A stretch of 64,000 nucleotides of DNA from Nocardioidaceae bacterium SCSIO 66511 (GTDB lineage Bacteria > Actinomycetota > Actinomycetes > Propionibacteriales > Nocardioidaceae): the NCBI GenBank assembly GCA_023100825.1, contig CP095846.1, forward strand, positions 1,860,001 through 1,924,000, given 5' to 3'. Positions 26,532 to 36,347 of this stretch are shown piece by piece. Both the position numbers and the translations under genes were made by a program. The stretch's first letter is position 1; each line of letters starts with the position of its first letter. The notes beneath the pieces are model-generated. The model did no database searches. It was not told the origin of the DNA and worked only from the letters and a program-made list of their open reading frames with translations.

Positions 26532-29408
26532 TCAGCGGGGCTCGCCAGCCAGAGTGCGGGCGTACGAGGCGGCCTCGCCGCGAGTCGAGACATCGAGCTT
26601 GGCGAGGATGTTCGAGACGTGGACGCTCGCGGTCTTGGCACTGATGAACAGCTCCTCACCGATCCGGCGGTTGCTGTGCCCGGCGGCGACGAGTCGGAGT
26701 ACCTCGACCTCGCGGGGAGTGAGCTCGACGGGGCCCGGCTGGGCGGTGTCGTCGCCGAGACCGGCTCTGCGGACGAGGTCGTCGACATAGCCGACAACGA
26801 GCCCGGCGCCGATCGTTCGGGCGGCGCCGGCCGCGCGCTCGAGCGCGTCGGTGGCCTTCGTACGTTCGCCCGTCTCGACGTACGACCTCCCCAGCCGGTA
26901 GGTCGCGTACGCACGCAGGTGCGCGGGGAGCCGCTCAGCCTCGGCGGCGCGCTGCCAGGCCGTGGTCTGGTCGGCGGTCGCGAGCTCGGCGTCGACGAGT
27001 GTCTGCCAGCTCGGCGCGGGCTCGTGAAGAGCGATCGGATCCAACTTGTCGCGCAGCCACCGCTCGGCCTCGTCGTCGGCGCTGCCTGTCCGTCGGCGCT
27101 CGCCGAGAACCCGAGCGCCGGTGCCGATCAGCGGGAGCACGTAGCCCGGGATGACGTTCGGGAGTTCGAGGCCTTTGCGTACGCAGTCCCACGCAGCGTC
27201 GGCGTCACCGCGGGCAAGGTCGAGCTCGGCGCCGATCCGGGCGCAGGGAATCGAGTACTGCGGATCGATCGCCGTACTCGCCGCGAGCGGCTGCAGCTCG
27301 CCGAACTCACAAGCGGCCGCAGCCACTTCGCCACGCCACAGCAGCAGGCTGACGCGTAGCGAGGCGAGCTGCCACCGATGTCGTACGGGCGGATCGAGGG
27401 AGAGTCCGCGGTCGATCAGCCGCTCGGCGAGGTCCCATTCTCCCAACGCCAGCAACGGCTCCGCCGCGTTGCCGAGGATGATCGCGCCGAGCGTGCGAGC
27501 GCGCCCGATCTCACGCGCGTCGTCGATGCCTGCCCTGGCGATCGCTGCGGCCTCCTCGTACCGCCCGAGCAGGCAGAGCGCGTCGGACGCATTGACGTGG
27601 TACGAAAGCCTGGCGCCGGGCGGTGCGGACTTGATGGTGCGGGCACGCTCGAACGCGGCGAGACCCTCGTCGACCTCTCCGAGGTTGACCTGCGCCGAGC
27701 CCAGCAAGGTCAGCGCCTTGAGCTGCGTGTCGTGTGCGCCGGTGGACTCCGCGAGAGCCACGGCTTCGGTCGCAGCGGCGACCCCCGTGGCGAAGTTCCC
27801 GTTCATCAATCGACGGGAGCTGATCACAGCAAGCAGCCGTGCCCGCCAGACGGCTTCTTCGGCCGGCAGCGAGTCGAGCACCGTCTGGAGCTGTGACTCG
27901 GGGAGTGGGCGGCCCAGGTCGCTCAAGATCCGGTACCGCTGCAGGACGAGGTCGGTGCGTACCTCTATATCGGCGTCGTCGCCGAACTCCTTCGTGGCCG
28001 CTTCGCCGAGGCTGAGTGCGCGCTCCAGCTCGCCGGCCTGCTTAGCTCGCTCCGAGGTGCGCGCGAGCAGCGTCGCGTGGTCCGCGCCTGCGACGTCGGC
28101 GGCATCGGGTACGAGCGACCAGAGCTCGAGCACTCGCTCGAGTGCGAACAGTGCTTCGGGGAACGCATAGGTCCTGGCGGCGTGATCGGCGGCGGCTAGG
28201 TACGCGCGGAACGCGCCGGCATGGTCGTTGGCGGCGAAGAGGTGGTACGCGAGCTGCATCGCCGAGGCAGCGGGTTCGCCGGGGTTGCCGTCCGGCTGTG
28301 CGGCGAGGGCCGTGGCGAATCGCAGATGGAGTCGGGCGCTCTCGCCGGGCAACGTGTCGTCCTGCACTGCCTCGCACAGCAACGCATGGCGGAACGAGTA
28401 GCCGTCGCCATCGACCTGCAGCACGTTGGCCGAGACCGCCTCGCGCAGGTACTCGTCGAGGTCGGCCGCTCCCAAGTCGCTGGCGCCGGCGAGCTGCCAG
28501 TGCGCGACTCGGCCCGTCTGCCCGACGGCGACCAGCCGGAGCAGTTGCTGAGTCTGCTCCGACAGCTGCTCGATACGTACCAGCAGGAGGTCGCGCAGGG
28601 AGTCGGGGAGTCCGGTCGGTGCGCCGCCTGCCTCGGCGCCGGCGAGCTCCTCGACGAAGAACGGCAGTCCCTCGCTTCGCCGGAACACTCGGTCGACGAC
28701 ATCCGTTTCCACCGGGCGGCCCCAGATACTCGCTACCTGCGCGGCGACGTCGTTTCGCGCGAGCCTTGGGATGGTCACCCGGCGAACACTGCGCAGTCGG
28801 TCGAGCTCGGCGAGCAGCGGGCGAAGGGGATGCGTGCGGTTGATCTCGTCGGTGCGGTAGGTGAGCAGGAGCAGTAGCGGAGCTTCGGCGAGCGCGCGTA
28901 CGGCGAACCGCAGCAGATCGCGCGTCGAGCCGTCGGCCCATTGCAGATCTTCGATCACGACGGCGAGCGAATGTTCATTGGCCGCGCGTTCGAGAATGAG
29001 CGTGATGACCTCGAACAGCCTGCCGCGGCCCGGGTCCGGGGCGGGATCGTCGAGTTCCAGCTCGGGGATCAGTGCGGCGAGTGCGCCGGAACCTGCTCCC
29101 GCCCAGCCGATCACCGCCTCGGCGCCGAACTCCGCGATCATCGACCGGATGACGCCTGCGAGCGACGTGTACGCGAGACCGTCGCTACCCAGCTCGACGC
29201 AGTGTCCGGTGTGTACGCGTACGTCCCCGCGAATGCCGGCGGCGAACTCGGAGACGAGCCGGGTCTTGCCCGCGCCCGCCTCGCCGCCGACGAGGACCGC
29301 CACCGCATGACCGTCGCGACTGGTCGCCAACGCGTCGCGCAGCTCACCGAGTTGAACCGTGCGACCGACCATCTCGGGACTCACTACCGGCGGCGCCATG
29401 GTTGCCAT
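26532..29408 (-). CDS. large ATP-binding LuxR-family (LAL) transcription regulator
   Basis: The protein has 958 residues. An N-terminal AAA/NACHT-like ATPase with Walker [12 protein letters not shown] lies near residue 42 and [17 protein letters not shown] near 155. A long helical TPR-like middle region follows. The C-terminal LuxR helix-turn-helix ([18 protein letters not shown], then [17 protein letters not shown]) occupies about the last 65 residues. LAL regulators of this size usually activate metabolic or secondary-metabolite genes in response to a ligand. The ATG at 29408 is a choice; in-frame starts exist at 29453 and 29399. The ligand and target are unknown. Confidence 0.93.
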   Translation of the reverse strand: MATMAPPVVSPEMVGRTVQLGELRDALATSRDGHAVAVLVGGEAGAGKTRLVSEFAAGIRGDVRVHTGHCVELGSDGLAYTSLAGVIRSMIAEFGAEAVIGWAGAGSGALAALIPELELDDPAPDPGRGRLFEVITLILERAANEHSLAVVIEDLQWADGSTRDLLRFAVRALAEAPLLLLLTYRTDEINRTHPLRPLLAELDRLRSVRRVTIPRLARNDVAAQVASIWGRPVETDVVDRVFRRSEGLPFFVEELAGAEAGGAPTGLPDSLRDLLLVRIEQLSEQTQQLLRLVAVGQTGRVAHWQLAGASDLGAADLDEYLREAVSANVLQVDGDGYSFRHALLCEAVQDDTLPGESARLHLRFATALAAQPDGNPGEPAASAMQLAYHLFAANDHAGAFRAYLAAADHAARTYAFPEALFALERVLELWSLVPDAADVAGADHATLLARTSERAKQAGELERALSLGEAATKEFGDDADIEVRTDLVLQRYRILSDLGRPLPESQLQTVLDSLPAEEAVWRARLLAVISSRRLMNGNFATGVAAATEAVALAESTGAHDTQLKALTLLGSAQVNLGEVDEGLAAFERARTIKSAPPGARLSYHVNASDALCLLGRYEEAAAIARAGIDDAREIGRARTLGAIILGNAAEPLLALGEWDLAERLIDRGLSLDPPVRHRWQLASLRVSLLLWRGEVAAAACEFGELQPLAASTAIDPQYSIPCARIGAELDLARGDADAAWDCVRKGLELPNVIPGYVLPLIGTGARVLGERRRTGSADDEAERWLRDKLDPIALHEPAPSWQTLVDAELATADQTTAWQRAAEAERLPAHLRAYATYRLGRSYVETGERTKATDALERAAGAARTIGAGLVVGYVDDLVRRAGLGDDTAQPGPVELTPREVEVLRLVAAGHSNRRIGEELFISAKTASVHVSNILAKLDVSTRGEAASYARTLAGEPR

Positions 29409-29459
29409 TGTGTCACCGCGTACGCGCAGAGCGGCCCGCCAGTCGGCGCCCATCGCCGG

Positions 29460-29645
29460 TCACGCCGTGGTACGTGAGGCGTGGCGCAACCGGGCGAACG
29501 GACGGTGACGACGCCGCCGGGGTCGACGTGGCTGGGCGGTGCTGCGCACGAGCCGGCGCCGACGCGCCGCCACCAGATCCCGTTCGCGGTACTCCTGCGT
29601 CGAGCGGGCCATCATTTCGTTCAGGATCGGCTGGTTGAAAGACAT
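29460..29645 (-). CDS. small basic protein
   Basis: The protein has 61 residues. The ATG at 29645 is well placed behind AAGGAG at 8-nt spacing. The sequence begins MSFNQPILNEMMARSTQEYR and continues as a run of Arg-rich residues. I recall short proteins of this kind (Met/Gln-rich start, then a RARLV-type basic tail) as common and uncharacterised in high-GC actinobacteria. No function can be given. It lies upstream of, and on the same strand as, the large LuxR regulator gene. Confidence 0.62.
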   Translation of the reverse strand: MSFNQPILNEMMARSTQEYRERDLVAARRRRLVRSTAQPRRPRRRRHRPFARLRHASRTTA

Positions 29646-29692
29646 GGTCGCGGCTCCTTGTGGATCTCGTTCCGACACCCACAAGAGTCGTC

Positions 29693-29754
29693 TCTGAGGT
29701 AACTGCCGCACATCGGACAAATGGGCTATCTCTACTGCACGGAGGTACCTCAGA
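29693..29754. promoter_or_regulatory. separated inverted repeat TCTGAGGTA / TACCTCAGA
   Basis: Two perfect 9-bp inverted copies lie at 29693-29701 and 29746-29754, 44 bases apart, in the divergent region between the small basic protein gene and the amidohydrolase gene. They could be half-sites of a looping or paired repressor. The function is a guess. Confidence 0.4.
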
Positions 29755-29863
29755 GGTGTCCTACTCGCGAGCTAAGGCGCCCGCTCGACGCGTAGCGCAT
29801 GGCTAAGGCGGTACGTTCGACGCCGGCGCCCGTACCTGCCGCTGCAACCGAAGGGGATCTCCG

Positions 29864-31063
29864 ATGACCGATGTCTCACGCACGCTGAGAATCGACAATG
29901 CCCTCGTGTTCGACGGGAGCGGCGAGGAGCTGTCCTCCGGGTCGATCCTCATCGAGGACGGTCTGATCGCCGATACGACCGACGGCGATGCCGAGGTCGT
30001 CATCGACGCTGCCGGTCGCGTGGTCATCCCCGGGCTCATCGACGCGCACTGCCACGCGTACGGGAGCGGGCTCGACGAGATGGTGCTCGAGACGACACCG
30101 CTCAGCTATCTGGCTCTCAAGGGCGCGCAGCGACTCACGCGCGCTCTGATCCGCGGCTTCACGACCGTACGAGACGTCGCCGGCGGCGATCCGGGGCTCG
30201 CGAACGCGATCGGCGACGGGCTGATCTCCGCTCCGCGCTACCTCTACACCGGCGCAGCGCTGAGCCAGACGGGCGGTCACGGCGATCCGCGACCGGCCGA
30301 CTCCGATATGTGCGCGCACGGCGGGCACATGGTCGAGGTGGTCGACGGCGTCGATCCGCTTCGACGGGCTGTACGCGACCGGTTCCGGCGGGGAGCGCAC
30401 GCGATCAAGCTGATGACCTCCGGCGGCGTCATGTCGCCCGCAGATCCGCTCCGCAACCCCCAGTACTCCGCCGACGAGGTGCGAGCGGTGACCGACGAGG
30501 CGGCGCGGCGAGGAAGCTACGTCGCCGCGCATGCGTACTCGCCCGAGGCGATCGCGCACTCCGTAGAGAACGGCGTACGCAGCATCGAGCACGGCAACCT
30601 GCTCGAGCCCGACACCGCGCAGGCGATGGCGGCGGCCGACGCCTTCCTCGTCCCGACGCTCGCGGCGTACGCGGCGATCGACCGCAGCGGCGCAGAGCTC
30701 GGGTTGACCGCATTCCAGCTGCGCAAGAACCAACAGGTCCTGACCTCGGGGCAGGAAGCGATCGGCATCGCACGCGAGGTCGGCGTACGCATCGGCTTCG
30801 GAACCGACCTGATGGGCGATCTGGAGGTTCACCAGCTCGACGGTCTTCGCCTCCAGATCGAGGCCGCCGGCGTACTCGAAACGCTGCGGTCGTCGACGTC
30901 GGTCAACGCCGAGCTGCTCGGTCGTGACGACCTCGGCCGCATCGGCGCTGGAGCGGTCGGCGACGTGGTGATCCTCGACGGCAACCCGTTCGAGGATGCG
31001 TCGGTCCTGTGGGATCCCGCGCGGCCTCGTACGGTGATCCAGGCTGGCTCGGTCGTCGCCTGA
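29864..31063 (+). CDS. amidohydrolase family protein, prolidase/imidazolonepropionase-like
   Basis: This is a metal-dependent hydrolase, 399 residues, behind AAGGGGA. The conserved metal ligands are visible: DAHCHAYG near residue 61, the presumed carboxylated Lys in AIKLMTSGGVM near 183, AAHAYSPEAI near 222, and SIEHGNLL near 242. The distal Asp is in IGFGTDLMGD near 309. The C-terminus (GAVGDVVILDGNPFED) is typical of the branch containing Xaa-Pro dipeptidases, ochratoxinase-like enzymes and aryldialkylphosphatase relatives. The natural substrate is unknown. It stands alone. Confidence 0.9.
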   Translation: MTDVSRTLRIDNALVFDGSGEELSSGSILIEDGLIADTTDGDAEVVIDAAGRVVIPGLIDAHCHAYGSGLDEMVLETTPLSYLALKGAQRLTRALIRGFTTVRDVAGGDPGLANAIGDGLISAPRYLYTGAALSQTGGHGDPRPADSDMCAHGGHMVEVVDGVDPLRRAVRDRFRRGAHAIKLMTSGGVMSPADPLRNPQYSADEVRAVTDEAARRGSYVAAHAYSPEAIAHSVENGVRSIEHGNLLEPDTAQAMAAADAFLVPTLAAYAAIDRSGAELGLTAFQLRKNQQVLTSGQEAIGIAREVGVRIGFGTDLMGDLEVHQLDGLRLQIEAAGVLETLRSSTSVNAELLGRDDLGRIGAGAVGDVVILDGNPFEDASVLWDPARPRTVIQAGSVVA

Positions 31064-31108
31064 GCCGGAGTCCGCGGAGCCGAGATTCTGACGCTGTGAC
31101 CTCGGTGA

Positions 31109-31771
31109 TCAGCGTGTCCGCGCCGTCACCAGCCCCGTTTCGTACGCGAAGACCACCAGCTGTGCACGGTCTCGGGCGCCGGCCTTCGTCATGGCGCGGC
31201 TCACATGCGTCTTGGCCGTCGTCGGGCTGACCACCATCCGCTCGGCGATCTCGTCGTTGGACAGACCATGGCCGACCAACGCGACGACCTCGCGCTCGCG
31301 GTTGGTGAGCTTCTCGAGTCCGCCTGCGGAGATGCTGTCCGGCGGTCGTGCCACGAACTCGCTGATCAGGGTGCGGGTCACCACCGGCGACAGCAGTGCG
31401 TCGCCACCAGCTGCGACACGTACGGCTTGGAGTACGTCGTCGGGCTCGGAGTCCTTGACCAGGAAGCCGCTCGCCCCGGCTCGTAGTGCGTCGAAGACGT
31501 ACTCGTCGAGGCCGAAGTTCGTCAGGATCACGACGTGCACATCGCTGAGGTCGTCGTCCGCGACGATCTCGCGGGTTGCGGCGACGCCGTCGAGCACGGG
31601 CATCTGGATGTCCATCAGTACGACGTCGGGTCGGTGCTTCCTGGCGAGCCCGACACCTTCCTGGCCGTCGCCCGCCTCAGCGAGTACGTCGATGTCGTCC
31701 TCTGCGTCGAGCAGCGCGCGTAGGCCGGTGCGGATCAGGGGCTGGTCGTCGACCAGAACCACTCGGATCAT
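31109..31771 (-). CDS. two-component response regulator, NarL/LuxR type
   Basis: The protein has 220 residues. The receiver domain begins VVLVDDQPLIRTGLRALL; the phosphoacceptor Asp is in VVLMDIQMPVLDG near residue 54, and the switch Lys is in GFLVKDSEP near 104. The C-terminal LuxR-type helix-turn-helix contains LTNREREVVALVGHGLSNDEIA and KTHVSRAMTKAGARDRAQL. Its ATG overlaps the stop of the kinase gene (ATGA), so the pair is coupled. The target genes are not evident. Confidence 0.95.
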   Translation of the reverse strand: MIRVVLVDDQPLIRTGLRALLDAEDDIDVLAEAGDGQEGVGLARKHRPDVVLMDIQMPVLDGVAATREIVADDDLSDVHVVILTNFGLDEYVFDALRAGASGFLVKDSEPDDVLQAVRVAAGGDALLSPVVTRTLISEFVARPPDSISAGGLEKLTNREREVVALVGHGLSNDEIAERMVVSPTTAKTHVSRAMTKAGARDRAQLVVFAYETGLVTARTR

Positions 31772-32553
31772 GTGCTCACCGGGACCGGAATCTCTGCGCA
31801 CACGCGGAAGCCGCCGTCGACGCGGTTCGCTGTCGACAGCTTGCCGCCGAGGGCCGTGACCCGCTCGCGCATGCCGACGAGGCCGAGGCCGGGAGACGGG
31901 TCGGCGTCGGGCGCTCCGATGCCGTCGTCGTCGATGCTGACGGTGAGCAGGCCCGTGTCGTAGGCGAGCTCGACGGTCGCCGTCGATGCCTCGGCGTGGC
32001 GCGTGACGTTCGTCAGCGCCTCCTGCACGATGCGATAAGCGGCCTTGTCGATGTCGTTGGGAACCGTGCGCGGCTTACCGGAGATGCGCACCGTCGAGGT
32101 CAGCCCGACCGAACGGGTGCGCTCGACAAGAGACGGGATGCGCTCGATGCCGTTGCCAGGCGTCGCGCTCTCCTCGCGGAGCACCTCGAGGGTCGCGCGC
32201 AGCTCGCGTACGGCGTCGGAGCTGGCCTCCTGGATGGCGAGAATGGCGTCGGACACCTCCTCACCGCGCTTGCGGGCGAGATGCGCGGCGACTCCGGACT
32301 GCACCTTGATCACCGAGATGCTGTGGGTGAGCGAGTCGTGCAGCTCCCGGGCGATCCGCAGTCGCTCCTCCGCTGCGCGACGGCGAGCCGCCTCCTCGCG
32401 CCCTCGCTCCGCGTCGACCGCGCGCTGCTCGGACTCGCGTACGCGGCCCTTCCACTGCCGCATCGCAATCGCGACGACGCCGATGGTGACGAACCATTCG
32501 GCGATGAAGTATCGCTTCCACCGATGGTCCAGTTTGCTCGTGACAACGCGCAT
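31768..32553 (-). CDS. sensor histidine kinase (short, single-helix sensor part)
   Basis: The protein has 261 residues. The HisKA_3 dimerisation domain has the phosphoacceptor His in RELHDSLTHSISVIK near residue 80. The ATPase domain has the N box in RIVQEALTNVTRHAEAS and the G box in GLGLVGMRERV. The N-terminal sensor part is unusually short: only one hydrophobic stretch (residues 13-31), where relatives usually have four or more helices. Extending upstream adds no membrane segment. The start at 32553 is the best ATG but has no clear ribosome site. Confidence 0.9.
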   Translation of the reverse strand: MRVVTSKLDHRWKRYFIAEWFVTIGVVAIAMRQWKGRVRESEQRAVDAERGREEAARRRAAEERLRIARELHDSLTHSISVIKVQSGVAAHLARKRGEEVSDAILAIQEASSDAVRELRATLEVLREESATPGNGIERIPSLVERTRSVGLTSTVRISGKPRTVPNDIDKAAYRIVQEALTNVTRHAEASTATVELAYDTGLLTVSIDDDGIGAPDADPSPGLGLVGMRERVTALGGKLSTANRVDGGFRVCAEIPVPVST

Positions 32554-32750
32554 GGGTGAATCGTAGTCGCCGAGTACGTGTCCGCCATCGCACCGAGGTT
32601 GCATCCGCCCCGTACTTCGCTCGTAGTACGAGATCTCCCTCGGTCGTGTCACACGACGAGGGGCAATACCCCTCTCATGTACGACGACACCGACCGGTGC
32701 CGCCGGTGAGGATCGAGCCATCGATCCGGGAGACCCAGGGGGACGACCAG

Positions 32751-34106
32751 ATGACCGACACGACGACCGAGACAACGACGGCGATCGGCGCCGACCTGCG
32801 ACGAACGTTCCACGGCGCCGTCATGGAACCGCACGACGAGCGGTACGACGAGGAGCGACTGTCATGGCACCGGACGATCGATCCGAAGCCGCTCGCCGTT
32901 GCCGAGGCCGCGAGCGGCTGGGATATCGCGTCGGCGGTCCGCGTCGCCCGCGATCACGGAGTGGAGTTGGCGATCCAGTCGACGGGGCACGGCACGATCG
33001 CACCCGCCCGCGGTCTGCTGCTGCGCACGTCGCTGCTGGCGGGAGTCGAGATCGACCCCGCCCGCCGACTCGCCCGGGTCGAGCCCGGCGCGCTGTGGTC
33101 GGACGTCATCGCCGCGGCCGCGCGGTACGGACTGGCTCCGCTTTCGGGTACGCCCGCGATCGGGGTGTTGGGCTACACGCTCGGCGGGGGAGCGGGCTGG
33201 CTCTCCCGTACGCACGGGTACGCGGCGGACAGCGTGACGGCCGCGGAGGTTGTCACGAGTGACGGAGAGGTACGAAGGGTCGACGCCGAACGCCACCCGG
33301 ATCTGTACTGGGCGATCCGCGGCGGTGGAGGAGGGTTCGCGGCGGTCACGTCATTGGAGTTCTGTCTGTATCCGGTCGATCGGGTGTACTCGGGATTCGC
33401 GATGTATCCGCTCGAACGCGCCGGCGAAGTGTTCGCCGCGTACCGCGACTGGTCGCAGGTCGAGCCGGAGACCCTCAACACCTCGGTGTCGGTGATGCGC
33501 GTACCTCCGGTCCCGCAGCTGCCGGAAGCCGTCCGCGGCCGAGAGGTCATGGCTGTGCGCGTGTTCGGCGCGCACGGTGATGTCGCGAGCCAGGTCGAAC
33601 CACTGACGGCGGTCGCAGGGGAGCCGCTGCTCGGTGGGTTCGGCCCGATGACCTTCGCGGAGGCGGCGAAGGCGGCCGGCCCGCCCCCTCCGCCGATGCC
33701 GGTACGCCAGCACATCGAGATGTACGACGTACTTCCCGATGCAGTGCTCGACACCGCAACGGGCGCCCTCGACGCGAACCCGGCGCTGATGTCGGTCGAG
33801 CTCCGGCACTGGGGAGGTGCGATGGCGCGTCCGGAGGCGGGGCATGGCCCGATCGGGCACCGCCAGGTTCCGTACTCGGTGCTCGTCACCGGCGTTGACG
33901 GCGCATCGAGCGATGCCGCCGACCAGGTGGCGACGGTCGCCGATCGGGTGGCGCCGCATGCGACCGGAGTCTCGTTCCGCAACTTCGAGACGAACCCTGC
34001 GCGGATGTACGCCGCGTACACGCCCGACGACTACGCGCGGCTGGCGCGAATCAAAACCACCTGGGATCCGGACGCCGTGTTCGGCCAGGACTATCTGGAG
34101 GAATGA
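32751..34106 (+). CDS. FAD-binding oxidoreductase, berberine-bridge-enzyme type
   Basis: The protein has 451 residues. The VAO/PCMH-type FAD domain shows IQSTGHGT near residue 83, whose His is the usual 8-alpha attachment site. GYTLGGGAGWLSRTHGYAADSV near 143 and WAIRGGGGGFAAVTSLEF near 185 complete it. The second Cys used for bicovalent attachment in true berberine-bridge enzymes is not at its usual place. The C-terminal BBE segment ends in YARLARIKTTWDPDAVF. It oxidises an alcohol, sugar or similar substrate. A small gene overlaps its stop. Confidence 0.92.
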   Translation: MTDTTTETTTAIGADLRRTFHGAVMEPHDERYDEERLSWHRTIDPKPLAVAEAASGWDIASAVRVARDHGVELAIQSTGHGTIAPARGLLLRTSLLAGVEIDPARRLARVEPGALWSDVIAAAARYGLAPLSGTPAIGVLGYTLGGGAGWLSRTHGYAADSVTAAEVVTSDGEVRRVDAERHPDLYWAIRGGGGGFAAVTSLEFCLYPVDRVYSGFAMYPLERAGEVFAAYRDWSQVEPETLNTSVSVMRVPPVPQLPEAVRGREVMAVRVFGAHGDVASQVEPLTAVAGEPLLGGFGPMTFAEAAKAAGPPPPPMPVRQHIEMYDVLPDAVLDTATGALDANPALMSVELRHWGGAMARPEAGHGPIGHRQVPYSVLVTGVDGASSDAADQVATVADRVAPHATGVSFRNFETNPARMYAAYTPDDYARLARIKTTWDPDAVFGQDYLEE

Positions 34107-34357
34107 TGACCACGCAGCTCGAACTCGATGTACGTACGACCCTCGGCACCGCGACGGGGTCCCTACGCATCGTTCTCGGGGACGCCCACGCGGCCCGCCG
34201 AGCGGCTCTTGCGATCGAGGACCTCGGCTGGCAGCCGCTCCTCGGTCGTGGCGCCGTCACCGTGGCAATAGCCGAGGTCGATCCGAAGTCGGCCGTCGAC
34301 GTACTGGCCGAACTCGCCTGGGCCGGGGTCTTGCCGATCGGCTTCTCGCTCGGCTGA
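34106..34357 (+). CDS. small uncharacterised protein coupled to the FAD oxidoreductase
   Basis: The protein has 83 residues. The ATG at 34106 shares a base with the oxidoreductase stop (TGATG) and lies 4 bases after GGAGG; an ATG at 34103 is also possible. It is a small alpha/beta-looking protein (IVLGDAHAARRAALAIEDLGWQ) without cysteines or membrane segments. I do not recognise the family. Its ACT-like size suggests a small regulatory or binding domain, but this is only an impression. Confidence 0.6.
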   Translation: MTTQLELDVRTTLGTATGSLRIVLGDAHAARRAALAIEDLGWQPLLGRGAVTVAIAEVDPKSAVDVLAELAWAGVLPIGFSLG

Positions 34358-34376
34358 CGGCGCCACGAGCGGTAGG

Positions 34377-35030
34377 TCAGTACGGCCAGCTGGAAAGCCC
34401 GCAGCCGTCCTTGTTCAGGGCCAGGCTCATGTCCTTGACCCGGTGGTCGTCTCCCATCGCGAACCCGTAGTGAGCCGCCTTGTTACCGGGCGCCGGAGCG
34501 GCGTACATCGGGAAGATCCGCTTGTCGACGGCGTACCTCTTGTAGACGCGGCGGATCTTCTTCGCGAACGACCCCGTGGGAGAACCGACGGAGCCCATCC
34601 TGATGCCCTGAGGCGTGTGCATCTTCTCGGTGCCTGGGATGCTGACTACTCCGCGCTTCGGCGAGATCACCACGCCGTTTCCCACGTTCATCGCCCCTTC
34701 GGACGCGTCGAGGTAGTACCACGTGCACTTCCCGATCTTCTGCGGGTTGACGAGCAGTCCGGTCTTGAGCGCCTTTTTCTTCGGCATCCCGAGCCGAAGT
34801 CCCTTGTACCTCTTCGGACCGAGTGTCCACTTGTCGCGTTCGACCGTGATCGACGCTGCCGAGCCGAATGCCGGTGCGGAGCCCGTGGTACGTCCCGGCA
34901 GGCTGCGGCTCTCTGTAGCACGGTCGTTCGTCGCCGAGTCGTCGGCGGCGGCTGGCGGAACCATGAAACTTGCGGCGGCCACGACTGCGGCGACCCGGAT
35001 CAAGTTGGCTGAGCGAGCTGTGGTGGTCAT
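34377..35030 (-). CDS. secreted protein of unknown function
   Basis: The protein has 217 residues. An N-terminal signal peptide (VAAVVAAASFMVPPAAADD, about residues 13-31) is visible. The mature part contains YKGLRLGMPKKKALKTGLL near 80, which resembles the start of SmpA/BLIP-like or bacterial surface domains that begin with a GMP/S turn. Two later cysteines (CTWYYLD and GCGLSSWPY at the very end) could form a disulfide. It stands alone with a ribosome site (GGGGGAA) before the ATG. The function is unknown. Confidence 0.75.
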   Translation of the reverse strand: MTTTARSANLIRVAAVVAAASFMVPPAAADDSATNDRATESRSLPGRTTGSAPAFGSAASITVERDKWTLGPKRYKGLRLGMPKKKALKTGLLVNPQKIGKCTWYYLDASEGAMNVGNGVVISPKRGVVSIPGTEKMHTPQGIRMGSVGSPTGSFAKKIRRVYKRYAVDKRIFPMYAAPAPGNKAAHYGFAMGDDHRVKDMSLALNKDGCGLSSWPY

Positions 35031-35322
35031 ACGTTCCCCCTGGAGATCTCGCCGGAACGACGTCCGTTCCGGACCCAAGCGGGTCACGCTAGTAGCGAAC
35101 GTGGAGGTTGTGAAGGGTGGCCGGAACCCGATGTCCGCTACCGGACGTCGATGCGTGTCGCGGCTGCGCCAACCCGATCGGGTGACCCGCAACACACGGA
35201 ACCGGGCTGTGCAACGAGATGTGCCTGAGATCACAACTATATAAGGCGAAAGTCGAAATCACGGAGAGTGCGCAGACGTTACCATAGATGTACACAGTCG
35301 ATCTGAAACGAGGAGGCAGCTC

Positions 35323-35577
35323 ATGCGTGCTGACGCAGTTGGAACAGGTTCGGTGAAGGCACGTAAGGGCTACGGTGCTCGCTTTGCCCTGAGCATCGTC
35401 GCGGCCGTTGCGCTGGCTCTGCTGGTAGTGCCGATGCTGTCGGCCGGAGTGCCGTGGGTGCTGACCGCTGGCGCCGTGGCGCTCGCGATCGTCGCCGGAA
35501 TCGACGCCGCTCTCGTGGCCGACCGGATGCTCAACGCGCCGGCACCGGCTCGTGAGTCGCTCGACCTCGCTGCCTGA
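35323..35577 (+). CDS. small two-helix membrane protein
   Basis: The protein has 84 residues and a strong ribosome site (GAGGAGG) before the ATG. Two hydrophobic segments, about residues 20-40 and 44-66, form a helical hairpin. The sequence beyond them is unremarkable. A 14-bp terminator follows the stop by 9 bases, so it is a single-gene transcript. No family is recognised. Confidence 0.72.
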   Translation: MRADAVGTGSVKARKGYGARFALSIVAAVALALLVVPMLSAGVPWVLTAGAVALAIVAGIDAALVADRMLNAPAPARESLDLAA

Positions 35578-35586
35578 CACCTACTC

Positions 35587-35621
35587 CGACGAGGCCGCCA
35601 CTACGCGTGGCGGCCTCGTCG
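35587..35621 (+). terminator. intrinsic-type terminator
   Basis: A perfect 14-bp GC-rich stem (35587-35600 and 35608-35621) with a 7-nt loop is followed by TATTC. It ends the transcript of the small membrane protein gene just before the amidotransferase gene. Confidence 0.85.
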
Positions 35622-35654
35622 TATTCACTGGTGTCTCCACGTCGAGGGAGTGGG

Positions 35655-36347
35655 ATGCGCGCGTACGTCATCGCCGATGCAGACGACGGTGATCCGGGCT
35701 TTGTCGGAGCGCGGCTCGTCGATCACGGCTTCGAGCTGAGCTACCTCGACCGTGACGACCTGCCCGATCGCGTTCTGCTCGACGATGTAGGTCTGCTGCT
35801 GTTGCTCGGCTCGGTCCGCAGCGCTTGCGCCGATGACCAACGCGACGTCGTCGAGGCCGAGTCGGGCCTGGTACGCGACGTACTGAGCGCCGGGACGCCC
35901 GTCATGGGCATTTGCTACGGCGGACAGCTGCTTGCCCGGGCGCTGGGCGGTTCGGTTCAACGCGCCGAGACGGCGGAGTTCGGTTGGCATCGGGTCGACT
36001 CGGTCGATCCGCGGTTGTGTCCGCCTGGGCCGTGGGCGCAGTTCCACGGCGACTCCTTCGTGCCCGCCCCCACCTCTCGCGTGCTCGGTACCTCGGCGGC
36101 CGGCTGCCAGGGCTACGCCGACAAGTCGATGAAGGGTCGTGCCATCGGCTGGCAGTTCCACCCCGAGGTCGGCGGAATCCGGTTCGCGGAGTGGGTCGAC
36201 GAGGTGGAGGCGTTCTGTCTCGAACGCGGTGGTGACCCCGACGACCTGCGTCGGCAGGCCGCGTCGTACGCCGACAGCGGCCGCAAACGGGCGTACGACC
36301 TCATCGACTCGGCCATCGGCTGGCTGAGCGTACGTCCGCCGCACTGA
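35655..36347 (+). CDS. class I glutamine amidotransferase-like protein
   Basis: The protein has 230 residues, starting at the ATG at 35655. The nucleophile Cys is in MGICYGGQLLARALGG near residue 84, the oxyanion-side stretch is LLLLLGSVRSA, and the His/Glu pair is in GWQFHPEVGG near 166. Stand-alone members hydrolyse gamma-glutamyl compounds or serve a separate synthetase. No synthetase gene is adjacent. Its 3' end overlaps the convergent phosphopantetheinyl-transferase gene by 47 bases. Confidence 0.88.
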   Translation: MRAYVIADADDGDPGFVGARLVDHGFELSYLDRDDLPDRVLLDDVGLLLLLGSVRSACADDQRDVVEAESGLVRDVLSAGTPVMGICYGGQLLARALGGSVQRAETAEFGWHRVDSVDPRLCPPGPWAQFHGDSFVPAPTSRVLGTSAAGCQGYADKSMKGRAIGWQFHPEVGGIRFAEWVDEVEAFCLERGGDPDDLRRQAASYADSGRKRAYDLIDSAIGWLSVRPPH

